Shown: in pieces, positions 1 through 10,536 of the stretch
Layout of the letters: each line of letters starts with the position of its first letter
Numbering within the stretch: position 1 is the first letter of the stretch
DNA from: Pelagomonas calceolata
Taxonomy: Eukaryota; Sar; Pelagophyceae; Pelagomonadales; Pelagomonadaceae
Reading direction: 5' to 3'
Length of the DNA stretch: 64,000 nucleotides
Assembly (NCBI GenBank): GCA_918797485.1
Contig: CAKKNE010000002.1
Coordinates: 2,198,501 to 2,262,500 of the forward strand
Notes under the pieces: generated by a model
What the model saw: only the letters and a program-made list of their open reading frames with translations
The model's database searches: none
Told to the model about the DNA's origin: nothing
Program-made: the position numbers and the translations under genes

Positions 1-814
1 ACTCGCAGAGCTGGCGCAGACCGCCCAGCATCGCCGAGTACGCGCGCGTGATGCGCGCCTCGACCTCCCGGCATCTCTTGGAATCGCCCTGCGCCATCGC
101 CGCATCCAAATCACCATCTAATTGGGAAAGGACGGGCGCGCTCGGGCCCCGCGCGCGGTCCAGCGCGCCGGTCAGCGTCTCGACGCGCTGGCGCCGCGGC
201 ACGGGCGGGCCCTCGTCCGAGCTCGACACCGTCGACGATCGTAAGATAGCTGAGACCTGGGGCATCCTTTGTGGTGGCGGCGGCGTATTTACCGAAGTGG
301 TCAGCCGGTAGGGCGCCGCCCGAATCGTGCACCGCGCCGGCTCCTGGACCCGGAACCCGTCGAGCGCTCTTGATACACTTTGCGCGGCCTCGTTGGACCC
401 CGTCTCGACGAAGGCCGCGCTACCATTTCCGTGGGCGAAGGGGCCGCGCACCTCTACGATGGACGCGCCCGCGCGCAGCGACGCGTCCCGCAGGAAGCTG
501 CGCACGGCCGCGCCGTCGTCGCGCTCGACCTGCGGCAGCGCCGCCACCACCACAACCGCGTCCAAGGAACACCGCGGCGGCGCCTGGGTCCGTCGCAATT
601 GCGCGTACGCGGCCATGGCGTCGCGCGGCCACGGGAACTCGGCGTCCGTCTCGACGACGGGCCGCGGCCGCCGGATCCAGAGCGACGCCCGTAATGCGTC
701 GAAGGCCTTTCTCCACGGCCCGGCCGTCTCCAGCTCCGACAGCTCAGCGGACGCGTCGGAGGCGTGGCCGGTGTTCGCGTCGGAGACCTGGCCGCCCGAG
801 TCGCGTGGCTCCAT
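1..814 (-). CDS. Partial protein with an RRM-like segment (3' end outside window)
   Basis: An ATG at 814 opens a frame that runs without a stop to base 1, so the C-terminus lies outside the window; about 271 residues are visible. The N-terminal 80 residues are acidic to mixed. From about residue 83 there is a pattern resembling one RNA-recognition motif: a hydrophobic strand (AVVVVAALPQVERDD), a helix, then VRGPFAHGNGSAAFVETGS as a possible RNP1-like strand pair, and a second helix ending in ALDGF. The spacing recalls the eIF3b-type RRM, but no beta-propeller follows; the downstream part is Pro/Ser-rich and then helical. The RRM reading is an inference from pattern only. The frame is favoured over the overlapping plus-strand ORFs because it is uninterrupted and has a fold-like hydrophobic pattern. 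Confidence 0.55.
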   Translation of the reverse strand, partial: MEPRDSGGQVSDANTGHASDASAELSELETAGPWRKAFDALRASLWIRRPRPVVETDAEFPWPRDAMAAYAQLRRTQAPPRCSLDAVVVVAALPQVERDDGAAVRSFLRDASLRAGASIVEVRGPFAHGNGSAAFVETGSNEAAQSVSRALDGFRVQEPARCTIRAAPYRLTTSVNTPPPPQRMPQVSAILRSSTVSSSDEGPPVPRRQRVETLTGALDRARGPSAPVLSQLDGDLDAAMAQGDSKRCREVEARITRAYSAMLGGLRQLCE

Positions 815-1299
815 CCTATTCTAGCGTTGTGTCCGCACGGATTAGTTGTGCAGCTCTGGGGCTCTGGTCTCTGAGTCGCTGTGTGCTTGTTGCTGAGGCT
901 CGAGATTCGCCTCAGGCTGTGCCCTAGGTCAAACGAGTGTGACGGATCGGTCACACGAGGTTGTGGTATATCTATATCAGCGCCCTGGCCCCAAAATCTC
1001 GAGCAAGGCTAAAGCTAGCGGCCTGTAAAGACACTAGCAAGCAAAAAAACCGGAATCGCGACGCGTCCCAGGCGCCGGGCACTCTTCTTTTGATGCATCC
1101 CACCCCGACGGGACACGTATAGGACGCCGGCCGAAGCGGAGCAGCAAACCAAAACGCAGCGCAGAGAGGGCTGCCTGGTGCGTCGCGCGAGGCACACCGC
1201 TGGTGAAACCAAGCCGCGGGCGCCCACGAGAGATGCTACTCCATCATGAGGCTGCGCGAGCCGTCCGCTTGAACGCATAAAGAGGCTGCCCACAGCACC
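815..1299. other. Divergent intergenic region
   Basis: A 485-bp gap between two divergently transcribed genes, so it should hold both promoters. It is less GC-rich than the flanking genes and includes an AT-rich stretch near 965-980 (gtatatctatatc) that could be a TATA-like element, which is an inference. It also carries one copy of the recurring CTAG-flanked motif at 1014-1044. I see no RNA gene. Confidence 0.5.
1014..1044 (-). repeat. Recurring CTAG-flanked intergenic motif, copy a
   Basis: Read on the minus strand this is a copy of the motif with core TAGTGTCTTACAGG (here with one extra T), bounded by GCTAG on one side and GCTAGC on the other, preceded by TTGCTTG. It lies about 200 bp upstream of the minus-strand ATG at 814. 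Other copies are at 15736, 23143, 25662, 51499, 59056 and 63698. Function unknown. Confidence 0.7.
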
Positions 1300-4200
1300 A
1301 TGTCTCTGGCGGCCCCACCGCCGGCCACGCCCGATCATCTCGCCGCTGTGCCGGCCACGCCCGTGCTCGACGAGCCCAGCGCATTACTATCACCAACCGT
1401 GTTGAAGGCGTCGCCCCCGCGGTCGCCGCTGCGGTCGCCCGGCGCGCTCTCGGACCTGTCGCGGAGCCCCGGCAAGCTCATCTCGCCGCGCAAGGCCAAG
1501 CTCGCCCTGAAGACGGCGACTTTTAAGGCGAAGCCGCTTGAGAGTCCGACGGCCATCGAAGATGTGCTACGGAGGTCCAATTTCCTGGGAGACTTCAATT
1601 CTCCTGGTTCAAAATCGACGGCGTCGTCCTTCGACGCGGGGCCCTACAGCCGCAAAAGGTCGATAAGACTCCCCTCGGAGCCAAAAACGAAGCGGTTGAA
1701 GAGGAGGCAGCTGCCCGCGCTTGGGCCTCCACCTGTCGAGAGACGGGCCTCACTGGGAGAACCTCTAGACGTACAAAAACTGAACGAGCAAGCCAGAGAA
1801 GCGTCTACATCAACCTTACCGAAAGATCAGAGAGCCCTCGCGCGCATCCAAACGAGGAAACGCAAGGAAGCTTCCGCGGTCGTCATGTCCCGTAGAAAAG
1901 CTCTACTACCTCATTTAGAAGGCATCACCTACATCCACGACGAGCTCGGCAAAGCGAGAACGTCAGCCCTCGGCAAGTGGTGGCCCGGCGACCCGAAATA
2001 TCTTGTAAAGACCCAGCTAAAGGACTACTTCACAGAGGATACTCGTCTGGACGAGTCCGACCTCAAGCGGAGGCGCGAGACGGCGGAACGGCGCACGTTA
2101 CAAAGTTCGCAGCGGTTGCGGCCCGGTGGTCTGTGGGACTTGCCCGGGACGGCCGACGCGAAAAAGGCGCGGAAAGTGATCGCTGATCTCGATGAAGAAC
2201 AATCAGCATCAACGAGGCAGCGCTTAGATCTATTGGCGGAACCCGTCGACGCCGAATTATTACATGAGTACTCCGAGAAACTACAAAAGAAAATAAAAGC
2301 CCGCGAGGAGGAGGCGGAACGGATACGAATAGGCGCGGCGCCGTCGCCGGACAAGACGTTGCTGGCAACGTCGTCCACGAAAGTTTCGTATGATCGCTTT
2401 TCTCGGTTCGCGCATCGGTGCCGCTTGGCAGCTCTAGACGACTATCCCGTGCGCGACCGAGGCTCGCAGTTCTTACTAAAAACGTTGAGTGATGCCTACG
2501 ACGCCGTCTGGCAGGCGAACGCGGCCGTGACGGCGCCGCCGCCGAGCGACGACCCGAATGTTGATGTGAAGCCTCCGGAAATTCCCGTCGTGCCGGACGT
2601 CGTGGCCGACATGTTCTGGCGGAAGTGCGGCACGCTGGCGCCGCAGCAGGCCCTCGAATTTATCACGGAACTCGAGAAGGCGGAGCGAGCTGGATGTAGA
2701 GAAAGTGCTTTGTTTGCTGGTTTTCTCTCGGAAACGAGAAATGAGGATGGACTCCTCGTACTCTGTCAAGCTCGTAGAGTCGCGATAGGCCTGTATTCGT
2801 TGGATCCGTCCAAACCCACACAACTCATCAGGGACGGCGCCGACGGCCGCTTCGGGCAGAACGGGCTGCTGCCTCAACTCGATCAATGCCCTCTGCTCTC
2901 AGCCCACCCTCTCTACGCGTCGCCAGAATTGAAGGACAAGAAGTCGACGTTGTACGATAGGAACGTCGTCCGCATTTTACTACCGAGGAAGGCCGCTCTG
3001 GAGATCATCAGGGAGTTATGCGGCCAAGAGTCGGGTGCCGCACGCGCAAGACAAGACGAGCTCAACTCGCGAGGCCTCAGCGCAAGAGCAGCGAGGGAAG
3101 CCCAGAAGAAGCGCAAGGGCTCGCAGCTGTCCCAGCAGTCGTCGCGCGTATCGACCGCATCTTGTACGTGGTATTGGGCTGAAGATGACGACAAAATATC
3201 AGAGCACGACCCGTCCGTCGTGAAAGCCCCGAACTGGGTGAAATTTGATGATCAATCGCAACTTACGATCGAGGAGGCTTTCAGTCGAGAAGAAAGATTT
3301 ATTGAAACGCCTCACCATGATGCTATCGTGGACTTCCCGCTCATGGAGCAGATCAACGAGAGCAATGGTTCTAGAAGAGCTGTGCTGAGAGATGTCCACG
3401 AGGAGGAATGCCTCGAGGACGAGTTCCCCGCCGAGCTCGGGGAGCTGGCGGCGAATCCGGAGGCGATCGCTGATGAATTGCTAGAGAAATTGGAGAGAGA
3501 AGCTATCAACAACCAGGAGGTCTTGTTCGATGACGCACCTCCAGATAGTATCCTGGCCTTTCCTGCGGTCTACGGCTCTACCAATAGGGAATACGTTGAC
3601 TTTGGGAGATTACTAGAATCATTGGCGGATTTCATCGAAAACGCCTTGCCCGATGATATCCTCGCTTATGTTAGATTCGACGACGACGGTGAACGACTCA
3701 CACTAGTCCAACAATTAGCGAGCGCCCAGGAGGACGCCGAGAACGCAAGTGACTTGGAGGACGAGGTAAAGGCCGCGCGACGAGCACTTGTCTTAGCTAA
3801 AGTAGCCGCGCAGAAGGTGGCCATGGGCCGGTCTCGGTTGGACAAGATGGAGGCCTCTGGGGATGCGGCGGCCGCGGGAGCGATTGTCGCTTTCCGTACT
3901 AGGTTAATGATCGCGGAAGCGGATGTCGTCAGGGCCCAGAACATCTTGGATGAGCTCGAGGGCAACATGAATAATCTAGTGAACAGGTCGGAAAAGACCT
4001 GGGCGTCACTCATCGAAGCTTCGTCCAACAATGAGAAGGCGCCGACGTCGCCGGCAGCGATGGCGGCTGCAAGACGAAGGAGACTCATCGACGGTGCGCG
4101 TAGGGACATCTCACGCGTCGTCCAAACAAGAAAGGCGCGCTCGAACGCCGCGTCGTCGATAAACACGGCCTGCCGCATGGTCGCGTGTGCGGGCGCTCGG

Positions 4201-7200
4201 TATTGTGTGGATAAAGCGAGGACGGCCTTCTTTGCGCGGACGAAGGAGGCCTGGACTCCACCTTCACAAAAGAAGAAGACCAAGAAGCGGTTGTTGGAAG
4301 ACGATTTTGGCCCTCCCGATAACACGGACTTGTACGATGCCGCCCTCGCTTCCGGGAAGCTCGATGAGTTGTTGAAACCGATCCGAGATGAACAAAATGC
4401 GGCAGCACATATCATCGGCCAGCGCGTCAAAAGTTACTTGTGGCGCCAGAGGGAGCTACGGATACCGGTGGTCGCTGCTTTAGCGAAGAAGAAGGAGGAT
4501 GATAAGTACTTTAAAGAAAGGCGAGAACGCTTGGCTTTCGAAAAGCAAAGGCGCATCGAGGAGAAGGAGCGTTTGCAATTGCTGCGGTTACGAAGGGACG
4601 CGGACGCTCGTAAGAAACGTCACGAGGACGCGAAAAGGGCATTGTTCTTGGAAAATCAAAGGCAGGAGGTCGAGTTGAGGTGGAGAACTTGTGAGTTGCG
4701 CTGTATGCGGGCGCATTTAGATGCTTTAAAGCAATACCTCGACGCGGTGCGGTTCCAGCGGCAGTTCTTTTCTCGTTTACTGAAAGCTTGTCTTAAGAAT
4801 TGGCGGGGCTTCGCTGTTGATAGTATAGCGGAGAAAAAGTCCGCTCGGTTAATGCAGGCCTGCTGGCGCATGCTCCAGGCCATGGCCACCGTGAAGGCCA
4901 AGAGGGCTGAAAATGCCAGAAAGAGGCGCGTCTTCGACCGACTCTTCGGCAAGGCCATGGATCGTCGATTGCGGAGGATTATTGATGCGTGGCAGGACTG
5001 GGCCTGGAGCGAAGCGGCGTGTCGGGGCTTTCAGGAGGAGATCGCGGAGAGGTTGCAGCGGAAGGTCTTGGACGCTTGGTTTAAACATGCGAAAACAGCT
5101 CCATCTCGTCGGAAAGGTTTGGTAAGGAAGCTCCAGAAAGGGGTCAGGTCTAGATTAGGTACGATGCACATCATGGCGAAGCTCAAGAGGGATAAAGAAG
5201 CTGCGATAGTTCTGCAGTGTCTCTTCAGAGGTAATAAAGCGGTGGCGCGCGTCGTTGCGTTACGACTCGCCAAGAAACTGTTGAAGGAGAAGAAGGGACG
5301 GGAGGCCGAGGCTATAAGGATGAAGCAAGCTTTGTATATAAGGTGGAGGAACCGCGTACTGAAACACTGGATCCGGTCCGACAAGTGCGATAAACTCGGC
5401 CAAAGGTTCAATTGCAGTATAGCATTTAGACAGTGGGGCATCGCCATCGACGCCTACAAGTTCGAACGGCACGTGCTGCACACGGCGGCCTCCGAACGCA
5501 TCGCGAAGGTCGGGAGGAGATACGTCTACGCGCAGCGCTTCAAGGGCAAGGTGCATATATATAGGATGGCCAAGCGCATCCAGAACTCGCTCGTTCGCAT
5601 AGCCCTGGCCAAGAGTGTTTTCAGCTACAAACTCGCGAGGAGGAACGCGGCTCGAGACATCCAGCGCGTCTATCGGGGAGGTTGTAGGCGCGATGTCATA
5701 CGAGAGTGGAATAGGCACGAATTACTGGCGCACGCGTATGCCAATGCCGCTCGGTTACTCATCAAGCACAACCGCGGCGCGCGCAAGATCCAGTCGCTGC
5801 GGACGACGGAGGCGCTGATCACCAAACATGAGAAGGACGGCGACTCCGCCATTCACAGGGCCGCTAGAGGGATTGGCGACCAGTCGGTCTACGCGTGCAT
5901 CAAGCACCTGAATCTAGCTGCGGATGCTTATAACGATGCGGGAAGCGCGCCCTTGCACATCATCGGGTTGGACTTAGATCCACCTCTTAGGATCGCTCGT
6001 ATTAAAAAGAGAGAAAGAAGAAAAGCGAAGGAGGCCGCGCTGGAGGCCGCCGAAGAGCGGGAAATTTACCTGGCTTGCGAAAGGATGGGCACCGTATACA
6101 AAAACAAGGCCGAGCGCATCGAAGAAGCGAAGAACAACGGCACCTACGACTCGCCCGAGCCGTCGCCGCGCGAAGAATTCGGCTCGAGACCACCTACAAG
6201 AGATCTTTTATACGGAGAAGACCGAGGCTTCGACTTCGAGGAATTCGCCATATCAAGACCTAATACCGCGGAACAACCCCAAATAGCAGGAGGCATCATG
6301 GACATCCTGGGCACGTTTGTGGAAGAGGATCCGTCGACGAATTCGATCCTCAAGAAGCTCGACTCCGACTCGGAGTCGGACATGTCCAAGTCGTCCGACG
6401 AAGCTCGTAGTGATTCAGCTTCGGACAATGAGGTGCTAGCGGGTGCTATTACCGCCGCAGAAGCCGAGGAGATGGAGAAGGGCTCGGAGGTGTTAAATAA
6501 AGTGGTCGACAGGTTATTGGAACATGGTGCCGATTTAGAAGCGCCGGACGCCGTCGGTCGGACGCCTCTCGCGGCGGCGGTCGATCGAGGCGACCTGTCG
6601 TTGTGTGGCGTTTTACTCACGCGAGGTGCTTCGGTGAACGCCCTCGACTACGCCGGGTATAGTTGCCTATCGTTAGCGGCGGCGAAGGGGCGCGTGCTGA
6701 TCGCGCGCTTGCTCATCAAGAAAGGAGCCGACGTCAATCTACCGGGCAGAAATGCCAGGAGGCCGATCCACGAGGTCTGTCTTAGAGCTAATAGAAGATT
6801 TGCGCCGCGATTCTTACGGTTGTTACTCACGCACCACGCCGAGCCCGATGTCCCAGATGATGATGGAAGGACGCCCCTGATGCATTGCGTCGGTCGAAAA
6901 CATCGCGACGAGTTCCAGGACTCTTCTGACAGTGATGACGAAAATGACGCTGAGGGAACGCCCGAAGCGGCGTGCCTGCAGATGTTACTAGAAAGACAGG
7001 TGGACGGCGATCGGAGAGATCGGTCCGGTTTAACAACATTAATGATCGCGGCGAAGGCGGACCGCGTCGATGCTGTGAACAAGCTCGTGCGGTTCGGCGA
7101 CGTTGATATGTTAGCGAGAGACGCCAAGGGTCGAACGGCTTTACATTTAGCTGCTCGGGTCGGTTCGATAAAAACGTTGAAGGCACTGCTACACAACGGA

Positions 7201-10140
7201 CATGATGTAAGAGTCGTAGACAAGTCCGGTAATCAGGCGATCCACGCGGCTTGTAAGGGTGGTTCAGTGCCGACGGTGGAGACACTAGTAGCGTATGATG
7301 CCCCGATGGGCTGCCGGAACTGGGACGGTCTGACGCCGATCGGCGTGGCTCGGTTGAGCGGCCAGAAGGACGTCGCCAAATTCCTCGAGGAGCACGTCGC
7401 GCCCTCGTCGATGGCGCAGGACATGACCCAGGAGTTGGCCAAGCTCGAAAACACCGTGGACGAGAAGACGCAACGGTTGAGGGAGAGGAAGATTAGGAGG
7501 TTGAAGCGCAAGGCTCGACGGGAAGGCAAGCCCGAGGACCACTACCTCACGGGAACGTTGTCGCCCGTGTCCTCGAGACCCTCTACCGCATCGTCTGATG
7601 GTTCAGTGGACTTCCCGCCGGAACCTGAGGGTGATGGGAGGCCGGTCTGGGACCACGACCTCAAACGGTGGACCTTCGCGCGGCACGGGTCTGCCTCACC
7701 TAGGCACTTGGTCGCGACGGCGAACGAGGCCGTCGCGGCCACGACCTGGGACAAGCCGATTGCGGAGGAAGCGGAAAAATGGATCGAGGGCTGGGAGGGC
7801 GAGGAGGGCTTCTCGCAGAAGACCTGGACGCATTTTGAAACTGGTGAAATAAGGACGGAGCCTCCACCAAGTACGGTGGACGAGGTTCGAAGCTTGATCC
7901 AGGCCGCCTGGCCGAGAACCAAACTGCGAAAGCAGCTCACCGTGAAGAAGAAGAAGGCCGACGCGGAATTGAAAGTAGGCGCCGCCGAGTACGGCTTAGA
8001 CCTCAAAGAGTTTGAGGAAGAGGTTGAAGAATTAAGGGAGATGCACCGGGCCGCGAAGCTCATGCAGCGGTTGTGGCGGCGCATTGATGCGGTGAACTAC
8101 GCGGACTGTTTGAGGGAACGAAGGGACGGGGCTCGGAGCTTCCAGCGCCTCGTGAGGTGGTACCAGTGGGACCAGAAAAGGTTAAGGAAGATCAAGCTCG
8201 ATAAGTCCGTGCATCTGGCTCAGAGGTGCTTCCGCGGGTATAGGGCGAGGATGAAATTTTATAATTTCGACTACGAGCGCTACTGGTGGCGGAGACAGGA
8301 AAGGTGGCTGGCTACTCGACTCCAAAGAATGTGGCGCGGCCACGTCTGGCGGCGGAAACTCAAGCGCGTCCGGTGTATTAAATATGGTCCCCAACGGTTT
8401 GACGGGTGGATGACCGTGGTACAAAACTCCGGCAAGGCCCACCGAACGTACGGTATTTATGAAGAAAAGTTCTTCCCCAGAGCGTATGCCCATCCCAAGG
8501 ACCAGGGCCCCATCGAAATGCGAAAGAACAAGTTCGGCATGAAGGAGCGGGTTTACGTGCGCGGGGCGCTGATGCGGGACATACCGTTCTACTACAATCG
8601 GGTCAGTGGCAAGTGCACCTGGGAGCAGCCCCAGGACTGGGTCTTTGCGGACCGGAAAGCTTTTGAACGGCGCGAGGAAGTGCGGAAGCGCGGGTTTACG
8701 GAGGAGGAGAACCAGATGGCCATCCGGCTGCAGACGATGTGGGCGGGGCGGCAGACGCGGCGAGCCTTGCGGGCGACGATGGACGGCGCCAAGATCATGA
8801 AGAAGTGCGAGTTTAATTATCTGCAGGATCCGAGGAATCTGACGAAGATGACGCACTATTGTCTCTACTTGCATACGGTCGGGAAGGACCCGGATCGAGC
8901 TAGACCGATGTACCAGACGTGCTACAGTCGCATGATCGAGCTCGGGCCCGACGACGCTTGGGTTTTATTGTCATATGCGATCTTCAACGCCGCGACGGGC
9001 GAGGACGACTGGCCGAACATCGAGGACTGTGCGAGGCGCGGCGCGCTGGCGCCCGGAGGTACATTACATGGAGATAGACATGGCTACGACCTCGCGGACG
9101 GCGGCTTCTTCCGGTCGGCGGCCGCGCAAGATCCCTGCGGCTGGACGTGGCACAACTACGCCTTGTGTCGCTGGCTGGCGTTCCGGGACGATAGCGCGGC
9201 GGAGGAAATGTTCGTGCGTGCCATTCAAGGAGATCCGCACAACAAGGTCATCCAGGAGAACTTCGATTACTTCCTGTCCAAGAAGTACCCGAACCAGCCG
9301 GAGATGTCGTCGGCCGACGTGGTGAGAAGGCACGCGACGGCGGAGATGCTCAAGGACGTTGAAATTGAGCAGGCTCGTCTCGAAAAAATGCACGCCGATC
9401 CTGCGTACCAGGCCGCGACGCTACGCGTGCAGATGGCCTGGCGGCGGCGCCAGTTCTTCAACGAGGTGCTTGGTAGAGACAAGGGGAAGCATCAAGCTTT
9501 GCTGGAAGCTGCTGCTGCCGTCGAGGAGTCCTCTTCCTCATCATCTTCTGAATCTAGTGATTCCGAGGAGGAACGGTTGCGAGGCAGGCGCGCTCTACGT
9601 TGGGAACGGGGCGCCGACATTCAGGGCAGGACGTACTACTACGACAGTGTCACGGGTATCACGCAGTGGCACGCGCCCGACGATCCGGAGGAGCTCGTCT
9701 ACCTCGGCAAGCAGAAAGAAAGTTCGTCGTCGGAATCAGAATCGTCGTCGTCGGAAGACGAGGACGAGTCTGAGTCCGAGGACGAGGACCCACGCCTGCA
9801 CCCGGAGTATGAGGAGCACGACGATGGCGAAAACAAGTACTACTTCCACGTACCCTCGGGCATGTCCACGTGGACACGGCCCAAATTCCCATCGCCCGAA
9901 GAGCTCGAAGAAATACAACGGAAGGTGCGCACCGCAGATCCAGCGATGGTCTGGGAGTGCTGCCGCGAGGACGGGACGCTCTTCTACTACAACCCCTTCA
10001 CTGGTATGAGCCAGTGGACGCATCCTGGGGAAGATGCGGTCATTACCTTCGTCTCCAATGATAGCGACGATGACGACGAGGCGCCGGGCGCGCCCGCGGA
10101 GGACGAGGGACCCGTCATGGGCGTCATCGTCGAGGAGTGA
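1300..10140 (+). CDS. Giant IQ/ankyrin/WW scaffold protein, 2,946 aa
   Basis: A single uninterrupted exon of 8.8 kb. The first 170 residues are Ser/Pro-rich with repeated SP and SPR sites. Long basic and acidic helical regions follow (about 800-1450), with IQ-like motifs near residues 1301 (AIVLQCLFRGNKAVARVV), 1448, 2251, 2303 (LAQRCFRGYRARMKF), 2334 (ATRLQRMWRGHVWRRKL), 2473 and 2705; IQ motifs bind calmodulin. Ankyrin repeats occupy about 1513-1550 and 1736-2034. At least four WW-like segments occur: about 2415-2448 (FYYNRVSGKCTWEQP), 2767-2797, 2836-2864 and 2883-2911 (FYYNPFTGMSQWTHP), the last three separated by Ser/Asp/Glu-rich linkers. A TPR-like segment lies near 2550-2690. Such combinations occur in algal axonemal or cytoskeletal scaffold proteins; the specific role is unknown. 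The stop is TGA at 10138. Confidence 0.9.
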   Translation: MSLAAPPPATPDHLAAVPATPVLDEPSALLSPTVLKASPPRSPLRSPGALSDLSRSPGKLISPRKAKLALKTATFKAKPLESPTAIEDVLRRSNFLGDFNSPGSKSTASSFDAGPYSRKRSIRLPSEPKTKRLKRRQLPALGPPPVERRASLGEPLDVQKLNEQAREASTSTLPKDQRALARIQTRKRKEASAVVMSRRKALLPHLEGITYIHDELGKARTSALGKWWPGDPKYLVKTQLKDYFTEDTRLDESDLKRRRETAERRTLQSSQRLRPGGLWDLPGTADAKKARKVIADLDEEQSASTRQRLDLLAEPVDAELLHEYSEKLQKKIKAREEEAERIRIGAAPSPDKTLLATSSTKVSYDRFSRFAHRCRLAALDDYPVRDRGSQFLLKTLSDAYDAVWQANAAVTAPPPSDDPNVDVKPPEIPVVPDVVADMFWRKCGTLAPQQALEFITELEKAERAGCRESALFAGFLSETRNEDGLLVLCQARRVAIGLYSLDPSKPTQLIRDGADGRFGQNGLLPQLDQCPLLSAHPLYASPELKDKKSTLYDRNVVRILLPRKAALEIIRELCGQESGAARARQDELNSRGLSARAAREAQKKRKGSQLSQQSSRVSTASCTWYWAEDDDKISEHDPSVVKAPNWVKFDDQSQLTIEEAFSREERFIETPHHDAIVDFPLMEQINESNGSRRAVLRDVHEEECLEDEFPAELGELAANPEAIADELLEKLEREAINNQEVLFDDAPPDSILAFPAVYGSTNREYVDFGRLLESLADFIENALPDDILAYVRFDDDGERLTLVQQLASAQEDAENASDLEDEVKAARRALVLAKVAAQKVAMGRSRLDKMEASGDAAAAGAIVAFRTRLMIAEADVVRAQNILDELEGNMNNLVNRSEKTWASLIEASSNNEKAPTSPAAMAAARRRRLIDGARRDISRVVQTRKARSNAASSINTACRMVACAGARYCVDKARTAFFARTKEAWTPPSQKKKTKKRLLEDDFGPPDNTDLYDAALASGKLDELLKPIRDEQNAAAHIIGQRVKSYLWRQRELRIPVVAALAKKKEDDKYFKERRERLAFEKQRRIEEKERLQLLRLRRDADARKKRHEDAKRALFLENQRQEVELRWRTCELRCMRAHLDALKQYLDAVRFQRQFFSRLLKACLKNWRGFAVDSIAEKKSARLMQACWRMLQAMATVKAKRAENARKRRVFDRLFGKAMDRRLRRIIDAWQDWAWSEAACRGFQEEIAERLQRKVLDAWFKHAKTAPSRRKGLVRKLQKGVRSRLGTMHIMAKLKRDKEAAIVLQCLFRGNKAVARVVALRLAKKLLKEKKGREAEAIRMKQALYIRWRNRVLKHWIRSDKCDKLGQRFNCSIAFRQWGIAIDAYKFERHVLHTAASERIAKVGRRYVYAQRFKGKVHIYRMAKRIQNSLVRIALAKSVFSYKLARRNAARDIQRVYRGGCRRDVIREWNRHELLAHAYANAARLLIKHNRGARKIQSLRTTEALITKHEKDGDSAIHRAARGIGDQSVYACIKHLNLAADAYNDAGSAPLHIIGLDLDPPLRIARIKKRERRKAKEAALEAAEEREIYLACERMGTVYKNKAERIEEAKNNGTYDSPEPSPREEFGSRPPTRDLLYGEDRGFDFEEFAISRPNTAEQPQIAGGIMDILGTFVEEDPSTNSILKKLDSDSESDMSKSSDEARSDSASDNEVLAGAITAAEAEEMEKGSEVLNKVVDRLLEHGADLEAPDAVGRTPLAAAVDRGDLSLCGVLLTRGASVNALDYAGYSCLSLAAAKGRVLIARLLIKKGADVNLPGRNARRPIHEVCLRANRRFAPRFLRLLLTHHAEPDVPDDDGRTPLMHCVGRKHRDEFQDSSDSDDENDAEGTPEAACLQMLLERQVDGDRRDRSGLTTLMIAAKADRVDAVNKLVRFGDVDMLARDAKGRTALHLAARVGSIKTLKALLHNGHDVRVVDKSGNQAIHAACKGGSVPTVETLVAYDAPMGCRNWDGLTPIGVARLSGQKDVAKFLEEHVAPSSMAQDMTQELAKLENTVDEKTQRLRERKIRRLKRKARREGKPEDHYLTGTLSPVSSRPSTASSDGSVDFPPEPEGDGRPVWDHDLKRWTFARHGSASPRHLVATANEAVAATTWDKPIAEEAEKWIEGWEGEEGFSQKTWTHFETGEIRTEPPPSTVDEVRSLIQAAWPRTKLRKQLTVKKKKADAELKVGAAEYGLDLKEFEEEVEELREMHRAAKLMQRLWRRIDAVNYADCLRERRDGARSFQRLVRWYQWDQKRLRKIKLDKSVHLAQRCFRGYRARMKFYNFDYERYWWRRQERWLATRLQRMWRGHVWRRKLKRVRCIKYGPQRFDGWMTVVQNSGKAHRTYGIYEEKFFPRAYAHPKDQGPIEMRKNKFGMKERVYVRGALMRDIPFYYNRVSGKCTWEQPQDWVFADRKAFERREEVRKRGFTEEENQMAIRLQTMWAGRQTRRALRATMDGAKIMKKCEFNYLQDPRNLTKMTHYCLYLHTVGKDPDRARPMYQTCYSRMIELGPDDAWVLLSYAIFNAATGEDDWPNIEDCARRGALAPGGTLHGDRHGYDLADGGFFRSAAAQDPCGWTWHNYALCRWLAFRDDSAAEEMFVRAIQGDPHNKVIQENFDYFLSKKYPNQPEMSSADVVRRHATAEMLKDVEIEQARLEKMHADPAYQAATLRVQMAWRRRQFFNEVLGRDKGKHQALLEAAAAVEESSSSSSSESSDSEEERLRGRRALRWERGADIQGRTYYYDSVTGITQWHAPDDPEELVYLGKQKESSSSESESSSSEDEDESESEDEDPRLHPEYEEHDDGENKYYFHVPSGMSTWTRPKFPSPEELEEIQRKVRTADPAMVWECCREDGTLFYYNPFTGMSQWTHPGEDAVITFVSNDSDDDDEAPGAPAEDEGPVMGVIVEE

Positions 10141-10203
10141 ATAGTGTAACTTTGTGTGTGAGTACTAGGATGAACCCTCCGAAACTATACTAGTGCGTCA
10201 ATT

Positions 10204-10535
10204 CAGGTCGACTGCGAACTCCTTATGAGCGCTGGGGAGAGAGAGGAAACGACACGCGGGGTAAGAGGACGATGTGGGGGTAACAGTGCAGGGGGAACAT
10301 GACGGCCTCGTAGAGAAGACCGTTCGGACCCGGAGGGGCGTGGAGCCCGCGGGCCGGCCCGCCCCGACGTGAGGTCGAGCGGGGAAGAGGAGCACGAACG
10401 AACTCGTCCAGGACGTTCGCGCAGAGAGCTGGTCGGCCGCGCTCGCGGGCTGCGCGGCCGGGCGGTGCCACCGTCGTGGCACCTGCGTAGGTCGCGATGA
10501 GAAGCGATGGTAGCATAGTGGGACGCCGGCGCCGC
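10204..10535. repeat. Repeat A, copy 1
   Basis: About 330 bp beginning with GTCGACTGCGAACTCCTTAT and ending at CGCCGGCGCCGCGCC. The same sequence occurs at 37592-37922 (nearly full length) and in part at 48786-48993. Differences between copies are scattered substitutions and small indels. All three copies lie in the same plus-strand orientation, just downstream of the 3' end of a plus-strand gene. I see no gene in the plus orientation; in antisense it stays open in several copies, which high GC alone could explain. Confidence 0.85.
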
Positions 10536-10536
10536 G

